Below are positions 44,871 through 52,969 of a stretch of 64,000 nucleotides of DNA, piece by piece. The first letter of the stretch is position 1; every line of letters starts with the position of its first letter. The DNA lies in NCBI RefSeq assembly GCF_025399895.1, contig NZ_JAODUA010000002.1, forward strand, positions 372,001 to 436,000, given 5' to 3'. The DNA is from Streptomyces sp. ASQP_92. GTDB lineage: Bacteria; Actinomycetota; Actinomycetes; Streptomycetales; Streptomycetaceae. The notes beneath the pieces are model-generated. The model was given only the letters and a program-made list of their open reading frames with translations. It ran no database searches and was not told where the DNA came from. The translations under genes were made by a program, and so were the position numbers.

Positions 44871-45047
44871 CTAGTTGTGGCCGAACTTCGGTGACCGCTT
44901 GTGCGAGACCTCCGGCGTCGGGTGTGCCGATGGTGACGTGGTCTGCGGCGTCGAGGTCTTCGCCTGGTCCGTGGCCTCGGGGGTGGCGCTGCGGTCGTGG
45001 CCGCCGGTGCGCGCTCCCCGGTTCTGGCGGGTCTGTTTCTTGCTCAT
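44871..45047 (-). CDS. Small basic hydrophilic protein, function unknown
   Basis: 58 residues from the ATG at MSKKQTRQNRG, with AGGGGGCG upstream. Ser/Thr/Pro/Lys-rich, no hydrophobic core and no Cys; probably disordered. It converges on the aldo-keto reductase gene with only 24 bases between the stops. Confidence 0.6.
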   Translation of the reverse strand: MSKKQTRQNRGARTGGHDRSATPEATDQAKTSTPQTTSPSAHPTPEVSHKRSPKFGHN

Positions 45048-45158
45048 CGTGGTCGCCCCCTGCTGGGCAGGTCGGAGGTTGAGCCACTTCCACGCTCGCA
45101 CGCCCCCCGGCAGATCGCATTCCGGCCCATGTGGGCCCGCCACATGGGCCACGCGGCG

Positions 45159-45563
45159 TCACCTTCGCTGCACGGGGGTCCTGCGCGGGGTCGGGCCGTC
45201 GTCGGTCAGGGCGTCCATGATGAGGCGGATCCCGCGGGCCAGCCGGCCGAGTTGTTCAAGTTCCATCGCGTACATCCTGATGGTGTTCTCGATGACGGCC
45301 GGTGCCACGCCCAGGGGAGGCAGTTCGGCGCGGCTGGTCTGGAGGGCGACGCGCACGGCGCGGATCTCGTGCTGCACCTGGATCTGTGCGTGCCGGGCCA
45401 GGAGGACGTGGTGCCGGACCAGGGGTGAATAGCCGGCGTAGCGGGCCGGCAGCAGGTCGCGCAGCCAACGGGTGGCGGTGCGCTCCCAATCACGAGTCCC
45501 GGGCGGCTTGACCTGGCAGGGCCAGTCCGGGCTGAGCGTGGTGGTGGGGGCCATAGGGGACAT
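45159..45563 (-). CDS. Conserved-looking protein of unknown function
   Basis: 134 residues; two ATGs at the start (45563 and 45554). The body is helical, with WERTATRWLRDLLPARYAGY, HHVLLARHAQIQVQHEIRAV and VIENTIRMYAMELEQLGRLA. It has the codon bias and composition of a real Streptomyces gene, but I do not recognise a family. It stands alone between the small basic protein gene and a gene-poor stretch. Confidence 0.6.
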   Translation of the reverse strand: MSPMAPTTTLSPDWPCQVKPPGTRDWERTATRWLRDLLPARYAGYSPLVRHHVLLARHAQIQVQHEIRAVRVALQTSRAELPPLGVAPAVIENTIRMYAMELEQLGRLARGIRLIMDALTDDGPTPRRTPVQRR

Positions 45564-46047
45564 TCTCGTCGCTTCCGATGGTTGTCGAACTTTGACCGAG
45601 AGGTGGGGGCGGCCCCGGCTCAGGGGTTAGCCGAGGCCGCCATGGGCGTACCACCGGATCCAACAGCCTGGATCGGACAGCCGGCGCGACGTGAGGAGGG
45701 GGGCGCCACGCCGGCGGTCCGTTCTCGGAGGGACTGGGGTCGCTCTCCTTGGCAGGGGGGAGATCGATGGCCGCCTCGGCTCAGTAAACATATATACCGT
45801 TGAGTAAACAAGGGTATGAAAAAATTCATACGCCGTTACCGTGTGAAGATCTCGCGCGGTCGGCCGGACGAATCCGGCCCCCACGGAAGAAACGGAAAAG
45901 CCGCCCGTCCCCTTCAAGGGCTGGTCAGAGGGGGTGGCGGGACCGAGAGTGCCCGGCCGCCCCACGAGGCTCCCGGAGGGGGAGCGCCGCGTCGGCGTCT
46001 GAAGCCGCACTCCGGAGAAAGGCCTGCCGGGAGCGTCGGCGGAAGAG
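45564..46047. other. Gene-poor region with AT-rich island
   Basis: 484 bases. Most of it shows no credible gene. A strikingly AT-rich patch at ~45781-45835 holds two AGTAAACA copies and a palindrome (separate entry). Short frames begin inside that patch on both strands (MNFF... leftwards from 45829, MKKFI... rightwards from 45816), but their bodies look like non-coding GC-rich translation. Confidence 0.5.
45814..45831. promoter_or_regulatory. AT-rich palindrome, possible operator
   Basis: GTATGAA-AAAA-TTCATAC, a perfect 7+7 inverted repeat. Just left lie CAGTAAACAT and GAGTAAACAA, a direct repeat of AGTAAACA. In a genome this GC-rich such a patch is usually a promoter or protein-binding site. 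The RpiR-type regulator gene ends about 220 bases to the right. Confidence 0.45.
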
Positions 46048-46989
46048 CTAGAGGAAGAAGCCGTGCTTGTCGGCGGCCTGCTCGTACTCCTCCAGCCGCG
46101 CCTGGGTCCGCTCGGGATCCGCGTCGGCCATGGCCTGGAGCAGGGCGGCGGCCAGGACGCCCGGCGCCGCGTACGAGTCGAACACCAGGCGTGACCCGGT
46201 GCCCGCCGCCAGCGCCACATCGGCCTCGTCGACGAGCGGGCCGAGCGTGGTGTCCGTGATCAGCGCGATCCGGAGCCCGGCGCTGCGCGCGGTCCGCATC
46301 GCGGCCAGCGTCTCCTTGGCGTGCCGGGGCATGGCGAAGGCCAGCACCCAGGTGCCGCCCGCCGAACGGGACTGGAGCAGCGCGTCATAGGCGACGCTGC
46401 CGCCCCGCGTCACCAGACGCACATCGGGGTGGATGCGCCGGGCCGCGTACGCGAAGTACTCCGCGAGGGAGACGGAGATCCGCAGTCCGAGGACGGTCAG
46501 CGGCACCGAACCGGCCAGCTCGCGGCCGATCTCCAGGACTTGCGTGGTGTTGGCGACCAGCCGGCGCACATGTTCCAGGTTCTCGATCTCGGCGTCCACC
46601 GCCGCCTGGAGCTCGTTGTGGCGGCTCTCCTCGCGCCCCTCGGGCGTGACCGCGACCGCGCTCAGGGCGATCGGCTGGAGCACGTCACGCAGCGCGGGAT
46701 AGCCGCTGTAGCCGAGAGAGGTGGCGAACCGGGTCACCGACGGCTGGCTGACGCCCACCCGTTCCGCGAGCTCGGTGATCGAGAGGAAGACGGCATCGGT
46801 GAGGTGATCGATGAGGTACTGGGCGATCCGCCGCTGCCCGGGGGAGAGGCGATGACCGTCGAACAGCGCCCGGACCCGGTCGGCCGGCGCGCGCTCGTGG
46901 TCCGAGGGCTCTCCGCTCGGCGTGATCGCGGCCGACTGGGCGCGCACCTGCTGCCCCGAAGACACCGGACGGCCTCCTTCTCGTGCCAT
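46048..46989 (-). CDS. MurR/RpiR-family transcriptional regulator
   Basis: 313 residues. N-terminal HTH_6 domain with QRRIAQYLIDHLTDAVFLSI and ELAERVGVSQPSVTRFATSL. C-terminal SIS sugar-isomerase domain with SVPLTVLGLRISVSLAEYFA, RGGSVAYDALLQ and WVLAFAMPRHAKETLAAM, which bind phosphosugars. It would sense a sugar phosphate or amino-sugar derivative. No sugar operon is adjacent, so the target is not evident. Confidence 0.9.
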   Translation of the reverse strand: MAREGGRPVSSGQQVRAQSAAITPSGEPSDHERAPADRVRALFDGHRLSPGQRRIAQYLIDHLTDAVFLSITELAERVGVSQPSVTRFATSLGYSGYPALRDVLQPIALSAVAVTPEGREESRHNELQAAVDAEIENLEHVRRLVANTTQVLEIGRELAGSVPLTVLGLRISVSLAEYFAYAARRIHPDVRLVTRGGSVAYDALLQSRSAGGTWVLAFAMPRHAKETLAAMRTARSAGLRIALITDTTLGPLVDEADVALAAGTGSRLVFDSYAAPGVLAAALLQAMADADPERTQARLEEYEQAADKHGFFL

Positions 46990-47265
46990 GTGTGCTCAAA
47001 ACATAGCTCACCCTTGTGGCGGACCGGCCCAAATTCCACCACTGACCTGGCTACTTCAGCAGGGTGCGGGGGCGCGGAAGCGCGGTGCGAACCGTCGTGC
47101 GGGACGAGCGGCGCGGGCTCGCCATGCCGGGGCGCGGCCGCACATAACAAACCCGGTGGGGGTATGGTCGGGCCCGAACCGGGCGTGGGCGCAGAGGTCG
47201 TCCGGGGCGTCCGAGCCGTACGGACCGTCCGGGCCGTGCGCGTGAGAGGAAGGCCGGGGCAGACC

Positions 47266-47691
47266 GTGGACCGCAGGCGGACGTGTGGGGCGGCGGGACT
47301 CTCCCGTCTCCTCGTGCTGTGTGCCGTCCTGTTCGGACTCTTCTCCATGCATGGCGCTCCGGCGAGCGCCGCTGCGGGCTGCCACGGTGAGATGGCGGTC
47401 GCGCAACCCATGAGCGCGCCCATGACCATGGGTCATGCCGATATGTGGAGTGAGCGGGGCGCGGTGCACGCCGGCCCGGTCGCCTCCTCCATGGGTGGCG
47501 AATTGTGTGTGTCCACCCCCGCTCGTGACCGCCTGCCGCTGGCCGCGGCGGGGCTGTGGGCCGTGCTCGGCCTGGTGGTCGTCGTCCGGGGGCTCGCGGG
47601 TCGTCGTACGGCTCTGTTCGCTGTGGCACGGCGCGGGCCCCCTCGCGCCGGTAGACGGCTGCTCTTTGAGGTGTGCGTCGCGCGGACGTGA
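47266..47691 (+). CDS. DUF6153-type His/Met-rich membrane protein
   Basis: 141 residues from the GTG at VDRRRTCGA; a GTG at 47242 is an alternative. A first membrane helix (LSRLLVLCAVLFGLFSMHG) is followed by a His/Met/Cys-rich loop (CHGEMAVAQPMSAPMTMGHA) and a second helix (LAAAGLWAVLGLVVVVRGLA). The layout matches DUF6153 proteins, which often precede DUF305 genes. The loop could bind copper or another soft metal. The DUF305 gene follows 94 bases later. Confidence 0.7.
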   Translation: MDRRRTCGAAGLSRLLVLCAVLFGLFSMHGAPASAAAGCHGEMAVAQPMSAPMTMGHADMWSERGAVHAGPVASSMGGELCVSTPARDRLPLAAAGLWAVLGLVVVVRGLAGRRTALFAVARRGPPRAGRRLLFEVCVART

Positions 47692-47785
47692 CAGGCGCCC
47701 CGGCCCGGCCCCCGGCCCGGTCGGCGAAGTGCCCACCCGCTCGCGCGCGCCCGGCATGGGCGTGCCCCATGGAAAGAACCCACAC

Positions 47786-48463
47786 ATGTCTGTTGCCCAC
47801 ACTGCCGCTGCCCGCCGCCGCTCCCTCGCGGCCGTCGGCACCGCCGTCGCCCTCACTCTCACATTGGCGGCCTGCGGTTCCTCCGGCGGGTCCCGGTCCG
47901 ACGACCCGTCCACCCCCGACATGAACCACGGCGCGAGCAGCGTCGCGTCCTCGGGCGCTCCGTCCGCCACCGGGACGTTCAACGACGCCGATGTGGCGTT
48001 CGCTCAGCAGATGGTCCCGCACCACCAGCAGGCCATCGAAATGGCCCGGCTCGCCGACGGCCGGGCCGCCGATTCCGAGGTCAAGAACCTGGCCACCGCC
48101 ATCGAGAAGGCCCAGGACCCGGAGATCGCCACGATGCGGGGCTGGCTCAAGTCCTGGGGCAAGCCGCTGCCTTCGGCCTCCTCGTCGATGGGGGACATGC
48201 CGGGGATGCACCACGGTGCGTCCGGCATGGCCGGGATGATGTCCGACCAGGACATGAGCGCCCTCAAGGCCGCCAAGGGCAAGGAGTTCGACAGGAAGTT
48301 CGCCCAGTTGATGATCGGCCACCACCAGGGCGCGGTCACCATGGCCAAGGACGAGCAGAAGAACGGCGCCAACGCCGAGGCGAAGAAGCTCGCCGGGAAC
48401 GTCATCGCTGCACAGAACGCCGAGATCGAGCAGATGAACAAGATCGTCGACCGGCTGCGCTGA
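47786..48463 (+). CDS. DUF305 lipoprotein
   Basis: 225 residues from the ATG at MSVAHTAAARRR. The lipobox LTLAAC gives an acylated Cys. The four-helix DUF305 domain has the paired MVPHHQQAIEMARLA and MIGHHQGAVTMAKDE motifs, with a Met/His-rich loop between (MGDMPGMHHGASGMAGMM). DUF305 (ferritin-like/CopM-type) proteins bind copper or other metals at the cell surface. With the DUF6153 gene it forms a probable metal-handling unit. A terminator follows. Confidence 0.88.
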   Translation: MSVAHTAAARRRSLAAVGTAVALTLTLAACGSSGGSRSDDPSTPDMNHGASSVASSGAPSATGTFNDADVAFAQQMVPHHQQAIEMARLADGRAADSEVKNLATAIEKAQDPEIATMRGWLKSWGKPLPSASSSMGDMPGMHHGASGMAGMMSDQDMSALKAAKGKEFDRKFAQLMIGHHQGAVTMAKDEQKNGANAEAKKLAGNVIAAQNAEIEQMNKIVDRLR

Positions 48464-48477
48464 CCGGAATCACGACG

Positions 48478-48509
48478 GGGCCCGGCGACCGGCTTCGGCC
48501 GCCGGGCCC
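48478..48509 (+). terminator. Terminator hairpin of the DUF305 gene
   Basis: GGGCCCGGCG (48478-48487) pairs with CGCCGGGCCC (48500-48509), with three more pairs inside after one mismatch and a GCTT loop. Confidence 0.8.
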
Positions 48510-48550
48510 TGCCTCCGGACAGGGCCTACGAAAGCGGCCCGGGTGCGTCA

Positions 48551-49393
48551 TCACTGTTTGAGCAGGCTGAACGATCGTTCCACGACGTTCCTGCGCTTGT
48601 AGGTCTCGGTGTCCAGAGTCCGGGGCCGTCCACCGCTGCGGCCCTTCCTCTTGCGGTTGGCCTGCTGATCGGCACGCTCGGGAATCACCGTGCGGATGCC
48701 ACGGTCCGCGAGGTCTTCGCGGACCTGCTTGGAGGAATACGCCTTGTCTGCGAGCAGTGCGTCCGGTGCGGTGCGCGGCCTGCCAGGGCCAAGTCGCGGG
48801 ACTCGGATGTCGCCCAGCAGGAAAGGGAGGACCTGCGCGTCGTGGACCTGGCCGGGGGTGACTACGACGGCCAGTGGGCGGCCGTGGCCGTCCACGGCGC
48901 GATGAATCTTGGTCGTCAGGCCGCCGCGGGATCGGCCTATGGCGTGTCCGGCCGGCTCGCCCCCGGTCGCAGGAGCTTCGCTCTTGCTGCGGCGAGTGGC
49001 GGCGCCGGTGTCCTTCTCTGGCCGGGCCGGGCCGGGCCGGGCCGTGTTCGTGGCGTGCTGATGGGCGCGGTTGATCGTCGGGTCGACTGAGACCGTCCAG
49101 TCGATCCCGTTGGCCGAGTCCGCCTGGGCTGTCAGCTGGGCCAGAACCGTATCCCAGGTGCCGTCGGCCGCCCACCTGCGATGGCGCTTCCATACTGTCT
49201 GCCAGGGACCGAATGCTTCGCGGGGCAGATCTCTCCAGGGAATGCCGGTGCGGTATCGGTAGATGATTCCTTCGATGATGCGACGGTGGTCGGCGAACGG
49301 GCGTCCTGCCTTCCCCGTGCTGTGAGGAAGGCAGGACGCCAGGCGTGCCCATTGCTCATCGGTCAGCAGGCGCGTGCGCCCGCTCGTGGTCAC
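48551..49393 (-). mobile_element. IS5-type insertion sequence transposase, C-terminally truncated
   Basis: 280 residues from a GTG. The DUF4096 N-terminus reads LLTDEQWARLASCLPHSTGK and TGIPWRDLPREAFGPWQTVW. DDE residues: SVDPTINRAH (Asp), LLADKAYSSKQ (Asp), RRNVVERSFSLLKQ (Glu). Relatives continue ~30 residues past this point; here a stop comes at once, so the end is cut. The start codon overlaps the stop of the methyltransferase gene at 49390, and no terminal inverted repeats could be identified on either side. It is probably a non-mobile remnant. Confidence 0.75.
49019..49043. repeat. GGCCG short tandem repeat inside the transposase
   Basis: At least four consecutive GGCCG units, encoding alternating Ala/Arg/Pro/Gly in the transposase insertion region after RAHQHATNTA. 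It is a slip-prone tract and could be a source of length variation. Confidence 0.6.
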
Positions 49394-50241
49394 CGAGGCT
49401 GGTAGGCGGTGGCCAGTACGGAGACGGTGACCTGATCGGGCAGGAGGCCGCCGTCGTTCAGATCTGCACGGCTCACGTGGCGTGCGCTTGGTGTCATTGC
49501 TACCAGGTCCAGGGCATCCAGCCTGGTCAGGGGTGCGGGGTACTCCACCCGTTCAGTAACGGCGGCCTCGAAGAAAGGGTTGAGCGCCCGGTGGAGGCGC
49601 TGTTCCTTGGCCGGGTCGATCGTGACCATCGCAGGCACCTGACCGCGCAGCTCGGCCAGGTGCCGACCGGTGGGCCGGACCACAATCAGCTGGCCGGTCG
49701 GGCGCAGCACCCGGTGGAACTCGGCCGGGTTGCGTGGGGCGAACACGTCCAGCACGACATCGGCCGCCCCGTCGGCCAGCGGGAAGGGGCGGAACACGTC
49801 CCAGGCCACTGCGGCGGCTCGGTCGTGGGCACGGGCTGCCAAGCGCAGCGCGCGCACCGATGTCTCCAGCCCCAGACCACGGGCGCCAGGCAGCTGGTCG
49901 AGTACGCCGGCCAGGTAGTAGCCCGTGCCGCACCCCACATCCACCACCGTGCCCTGCTCGGACACGGCATCGGTCGCCAGGCGGGCGGCGACTTCCCGGA
50001 TGGGCGCGTAGGCGCCGGTGGACAGAAAACGGTCCCGGGCCTGGACCATGGCCGCGTCGTCGCCGCTGGTGGCACGGGTGCCCGTCAGCAAACTGGCATA
50101 GCCGTGCCGGGCGATGTCGAAGGTATGGCCCACCGGGCAACGCAGTGCACCGTCGTCGGGGTGCAGGCGGCGCGTACGGCACGTCGGGCAACGCAGCAGG
50201 TCGAGAGACAGATCAAGGGCAGGGGGAAGCGACACGGGCAC
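49390..50241 (-). CDS. RlmA/TlrB-like 23S rRNA (guanine-N1) methyltransferase
   Basis: 283 residues from a GTG with GGAG six bases upstream; a GTG at 50286 is possible. N-terminal zinc site: LLRCPTCRTRRLH and LRCPVGHTFDIARHGYASLL. SAM motif I: GTVVDVGCGTGYYLAGVLDQ; then VAWDVFRPFPLADGAADVVL and the C-terminal LDLVAMTPSARH typical of RlmA. RlmA(II)/TlrB modifies G748 of 23S rRNA in actinobacteria; TlrB adds to tylosin-type macrolide resistance. Housekeeping or resistance cannot be told apart here. The transposase remnant abuts its stop. Confidence 0.82.
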   Translation of the reverse strand: MPVSLPPALDLSLDLLRCPTCRTRRLHPDDGALRCPVGHTFDIARHGYASLLTGTRATSGDDAAMVQARDRFLSTGAYAPIREVAARLATDAVSEQGTVVDVGCGTGYYLAGVLDQLPGARGLGLETSVRALRLAARAHDRAAAVAWDVFRPFPLADGAADVVLDVFAPRNPAEFHRVLRPTGQLIVVRPTGRHLAELRGQVPAMVTIDPAKEQRLHRALNPFFEAAVTERVEYPAPLTRLDALDLVAMTPSARHVSRADLNDGGLLPDQVTVSVLATAYQPR

Positions 50242-50505
50242 GAGGCACTCCAGGCAAGGGGTGAAGGGAAGAGACCGTGCCTGCACGCGCGCTCGAAACG
50301 TCGCTGCCTCAGGAAGGAACGGGCAGCATCGGGACGTGGTTCACGCCGCAGGCACACCAAGGAGGGCGACGCCGTCCGGCATCGCCCTCAGCGCCTTCCG
50401 ATCACAGGAAGCAGCAGTGCGGGGTGCTCATAAATGCCACGTCATAAGTCTACGAGCACGGTGAAGCCCTTCATGCCTCCATGCCCGAGAGTTGAGAGAC
50501 GCGGC

Positions 50506-51246
50506 CTAGTCGGAACAAGGGTGTTGGTCGGAGCGGCCCGGCGGCGCCGGTTCCGGGTTCGGGTCACGGGCGGGGGCCGGGGCCGGGCTCAGGATGAGGG
50601 GCAGGTAGACGTCGTCGACGATGTCCACGATGACGTCGTCCGCCACGGGCGCACCGAACAGCAGGAACTGATTGCGCAGCAGGTCCGTCGCCACCGTGGC
50701 CCGGCGCGACGTGAGGACCCACGGCTCGATCTCCCCGCGCTCGACGGCCCGTTCCAGGATGACGTGGACCGTCGAGGGACGGACGGCGTGGACCCGCTCC
50801 CGGATCAGCTCGGCCAGTTCGGGATCGCGGGACATCTCCCCGAGGAGCCCGCGCATGATGTCACCGAGCGGGCTGGCCATGATGGCCGCCATGTGCCGCA
50901 GCAGGGCCAGCGCGTCGCCGCGCAGCCGACCGGTGTCGGGCAGTTCGGCGCCGGACAAGTCACCCAACTTGCAGGCGTCCAGCACCAGTTGGGCCCGGCT
51001 CGGCCAGCGGCGGTAGACGGCGGCCTTGCCGGTACGGGCCCGGCCGGCCACCCGCTCCATGGTCAGCGCGGAGTAGCCCACCTCGGTGAGCTCATCCAGG
51101 GTGGCCCGCAGAATGGCGCTTTCCAGCTCCTCGCCACGGCGCCTCGGGCCTTTGCGGTGGTCAAGGGGCGGTTCGGTGGCCGGGCCGGTGCTGCTGGGCA
51201 CCCATGCCTCCCGGGTGTGTCCGATAGGGGCCGTTGCGTTCTCCAA
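50506..51246 (-). CDS. TetR-family regulator of P450 cassette 1
   Basis: 246 residues. An unusual ~40-residue Pro/Arg-rich N-terminal tail precedes the HTH (ALTMERVAGRARTGKAAVYR). The C-terminal part has MRGLLGEMSRDPELAELIRE and LRNQFLLFGAPVADDVIVDI, like TetR_C_11 regulators. It is divergent from the P450 gene with 66 bases between starts, and a palindrome lies in that gap, so it most likely represses the P450-ferredoxin pair. Confidence 0.88.
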   Translation of the reverse strand: MENATAPIGHTREAWVPSSTGPATEPPLDHRKGPRRRGEELESAILRATLDELTEVGYSALTMERVAGRARTGKAAVYRRWPSRAQLVLDACKLGDLSGAELPDTGRLRGDALALLRHMAAIMASPLGDIMRGLLGEMSRDPELAELIRERVHAVRPSTVHVILERAVERGEIEPWVLTSRRATVATDLLRNQFLLFGAPVADDVIVDIVDDVYLPLILSPAPAPARDPNPEPAPPGRSDQHPCSD

Positions 51247-51271
51247 GGACGCAGCCTAGCCTCCCGATTAG

Positions 51272-51286
51272 AGAACAGTCCGTTCT
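51272..51286. promoter_or_regulatory. Operator-like palindrome, cassette 1
   Basis: AGAAC-AGTCC-GTTCT, a 5+5 inverted repeat in the 66-base gap between the TetR gene and the P450 gene. A typical place for a TetR site that covers both promoters. Confidence 0.55.
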
Positions 51287-51312
51287 TTATGTCTGAGGTT
51301 TCGAGGGATTCG

Positions 51313-52704
51313 ATGACCAACACGACCGACGCCACAACCAGCTCCACCGGCACCACGACCACCCCCACCGGCACCACGACCACCCCCACCGACGCTCTCG
51401 GCGCCACCGATACGGCTGGGGCGACCAGTACGCCCCCCGCGGCATCCGCAACATCCACGGCATCCGCGACCCCCGCGGCCGACACGGACGGCACGGCCGC
51501 AACGTTGCAGACGGGCGAGGCTCCCGCCTTTCCGGACGATCGGACCTGCCCCTACCAACTGCCGGACTCTTACGGGCAGTTGCGCGACATCCCCGACTCG
51601 CTGAGCCCCGTCACCCTCTTCGACGGGCGACGGGCTTGGGTGGTGACCAAGCACGAGGCCGCGCGCAAATTACTCGCCGACCCCAGGCTGTCCTCCGACC
51701 GCACCCATGACCACTTCCCGGCCACCGCACCCCGGTTCAAGGCCTTCCGCGGTGGACGTCCCGCGTTCATCGGCATGGACCCGCCCGAGCACGGCACCCG
51801 TCGGCGCATGACGATCGGCGAGTTCACCGTGAAGCGCGTCAAGAGCATGCGCCCGGACATCGAGCGCATCGTGCACGGCTTCATCGACGATATGCTCGCC
51901 GGTGGCCCGCCCGCCGACCTCGTCGCCCAGTTCGCCCTGCCCGTTCCCTCCATGGTGATCTGCGAACTGCTCGGCGTGCCGTACGCCGACCACGCCTTCT
52001 TCCAGGATGCGAGCAGGCGGTTGGTGCAGTCGGCGGACGCCGGCACCGCGATCGCCGCGCGCGACGACCTCAACGACTACCTCGACGGCCTGATCACGAG
52101 GATGCGGACGGAGCCGGGGTCAGGCCTCCTGAACGGTCTGGTGACACGGCAGTTGGCCGCGGGAGAGATCGACCGGGAGGAACTGGTCTCGACGGCGCTG
52201 CTGTTGCTCGTCGCCGGCCATGAGACCACGGCCTCGATGACCTCGCTCAGCGTGATCACCCTCCTGGAACACCCCGACCAGCACGCGGCCCTGCGGGCCG
52301 ACCCGGCCCTGGTGCCCAACGCCGTCGAGGAACTGTTGCGCTACCTCGCGATCGCCGACATCGCGGGCGGCCGCGTGGCCACGGCGGACATCGAGATCGA
52401 CGGACATCTCATCCGCGCGGGCGAGGGCGTACTGGTCGTCAACTCCCTTGCCAATCGGGACGGTTCGGTCTTCGGGAACCCGGACGCCTTCGACGTGCAC
52501 CGCACGGCGCGCCACCACCTGTCCTTCGGCTTCGGGGTGCACCAGTGCCTGGGTCAGAACCTGGCCCGCCTGGAACTCGAAGTCATCCTCACCGCCCTGT
52601 TCGACCGTATTCCGACCTTGCGTCTGGCCGTCCCCGTGGAGCGGCTCACCCTGCGTCCCGGCACGACGATCCAGGGCGTCAACGAACTTCCGGTCACGTG
52701 GTGA
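51313..52704 (+). CDS. Cytochrome P450 (CYP105-like) with Thr/Ala-rich N-terminal extension
   Basis: 463 residues from the ATG with GAGGGA upstream; an ATG at 51289 lacks a ribosome site. Residues ~1-65 are Thr/Ala/Pro low complexity with a repeated TGTTTTP unit. The P450 fold then begins at DRTCPYQLPDSYGQL. I-helix LLLLVAGHETTASMTS, ExxR in VEELLRYL, heme loop FGFGVHQCLGQNLAR with the Cys ligand. It is a soluble monooxygenase fed by the ferredoxin gene 20 bases downstream. The substrate is unknown. Confidence 0.92.
   Translation: MTNTTDATTSSTGTTTTPTGTTTTPTDALGATDTAGATSTPPAASATSTASATPAADTDGTAATLQTGEAPAFPDDRTCPYQLPDSYGQLRDIPDSLSPVTLFDGRRAWVVTKHEAARKLLADPRLSSDRTHDHFPATAPRFKAFRGGRPAFIGMDPPEHGTRRRMTIGEFTVKRVKSMRPDIERIVHGFIDDMLAGGPPADLVAQFALPVPSMVICELLGVPYADHAFFQDASRRLVQSADAGTAIAARDDLNDYLDGLITRMRTEPGSGLLNGLVTRQLAAGEIDREELVSTALLLLVAGHETTASMTSLSVITLLEHPDQHAALRADPALVPNAVEELLRYLAIADIAGGRVATADIEIDGHLIRAGEGVLVVNSLANRDGSVFGNPDAFDVHRTARHHLSFGFGVHQCLGQNLARLELEVILTALFDRIPTLRLAVPVERLTLRPGTTIQGVNELPVTW
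51346..51387. repeat. Two perfect tandem 21-bp repeats in the P450 N-terminus
   Basis: The unit beginning ACCGGCACCACGACC is present twice in a row, in frame, each giving TGTTTTP. The next codons begin a third copy (ACCGAC). It points to expansion by slippage in the N-terminal extension. Confidence 0.8.
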
Positions 52705-52724
52705 CCGGTCAGAAGGGGGGACCC

Positions 52725-52916
52725 ATGCGGGTGTCCGCCGACCGTGACGTCTGCGTCGGGGCCGGCTTGTGCGCGCTGACCGCGCCCGGTGTCTTCGACC
52801 AGGACGACGACGGCGTCGTCGACGTGCTCACGCCCGAGCCCGAGCCGTCCCAGCGGCCGGCCGCCCGCCAGGCCGGCGGCCTCTGCCCGTCCGGCGCCGT
52901 ACGGATCGCGGAGTAA
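52725..52916 (+). CDS. Small 3Fe-4S-type ferredoxin of cassette 1
   Basis: 63 residues from an ATG with GAAGGGGGG upstream. Cluster motif: DVCVGAGLCALTAPGVF, then GGLCPSGAV; three Cys, as in the ferredoxins partnered with CYP105 enzymes. It carries electrons from a ferredoxin reductase, not encoded nearby, to the P450 upstream. It is 20 bases after the P450 stop, so co-transcribed. Confidence 0.9.
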   Translation: MRVSADRDVCVGAGLCALTAPGVFDQDDDGVVDVLTPEPEPSQRPAARQAGGLCPSGAVRIAE

Positions 52917-52969
52917 CCCCCGGACCGAGACAGGTCATCAACCAGCCGTGCCCCATGGCTCGTTGACCC

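Noticed and set aside
45816..46259. Plus-strand MKKFIRRYRV frame as a small gene
   Set aside because: Only the first codons fall in the AT-rich patch. The rest overlaps the 3' end of the regulator gene and is Arg/Gly/Pro-rich antisense.
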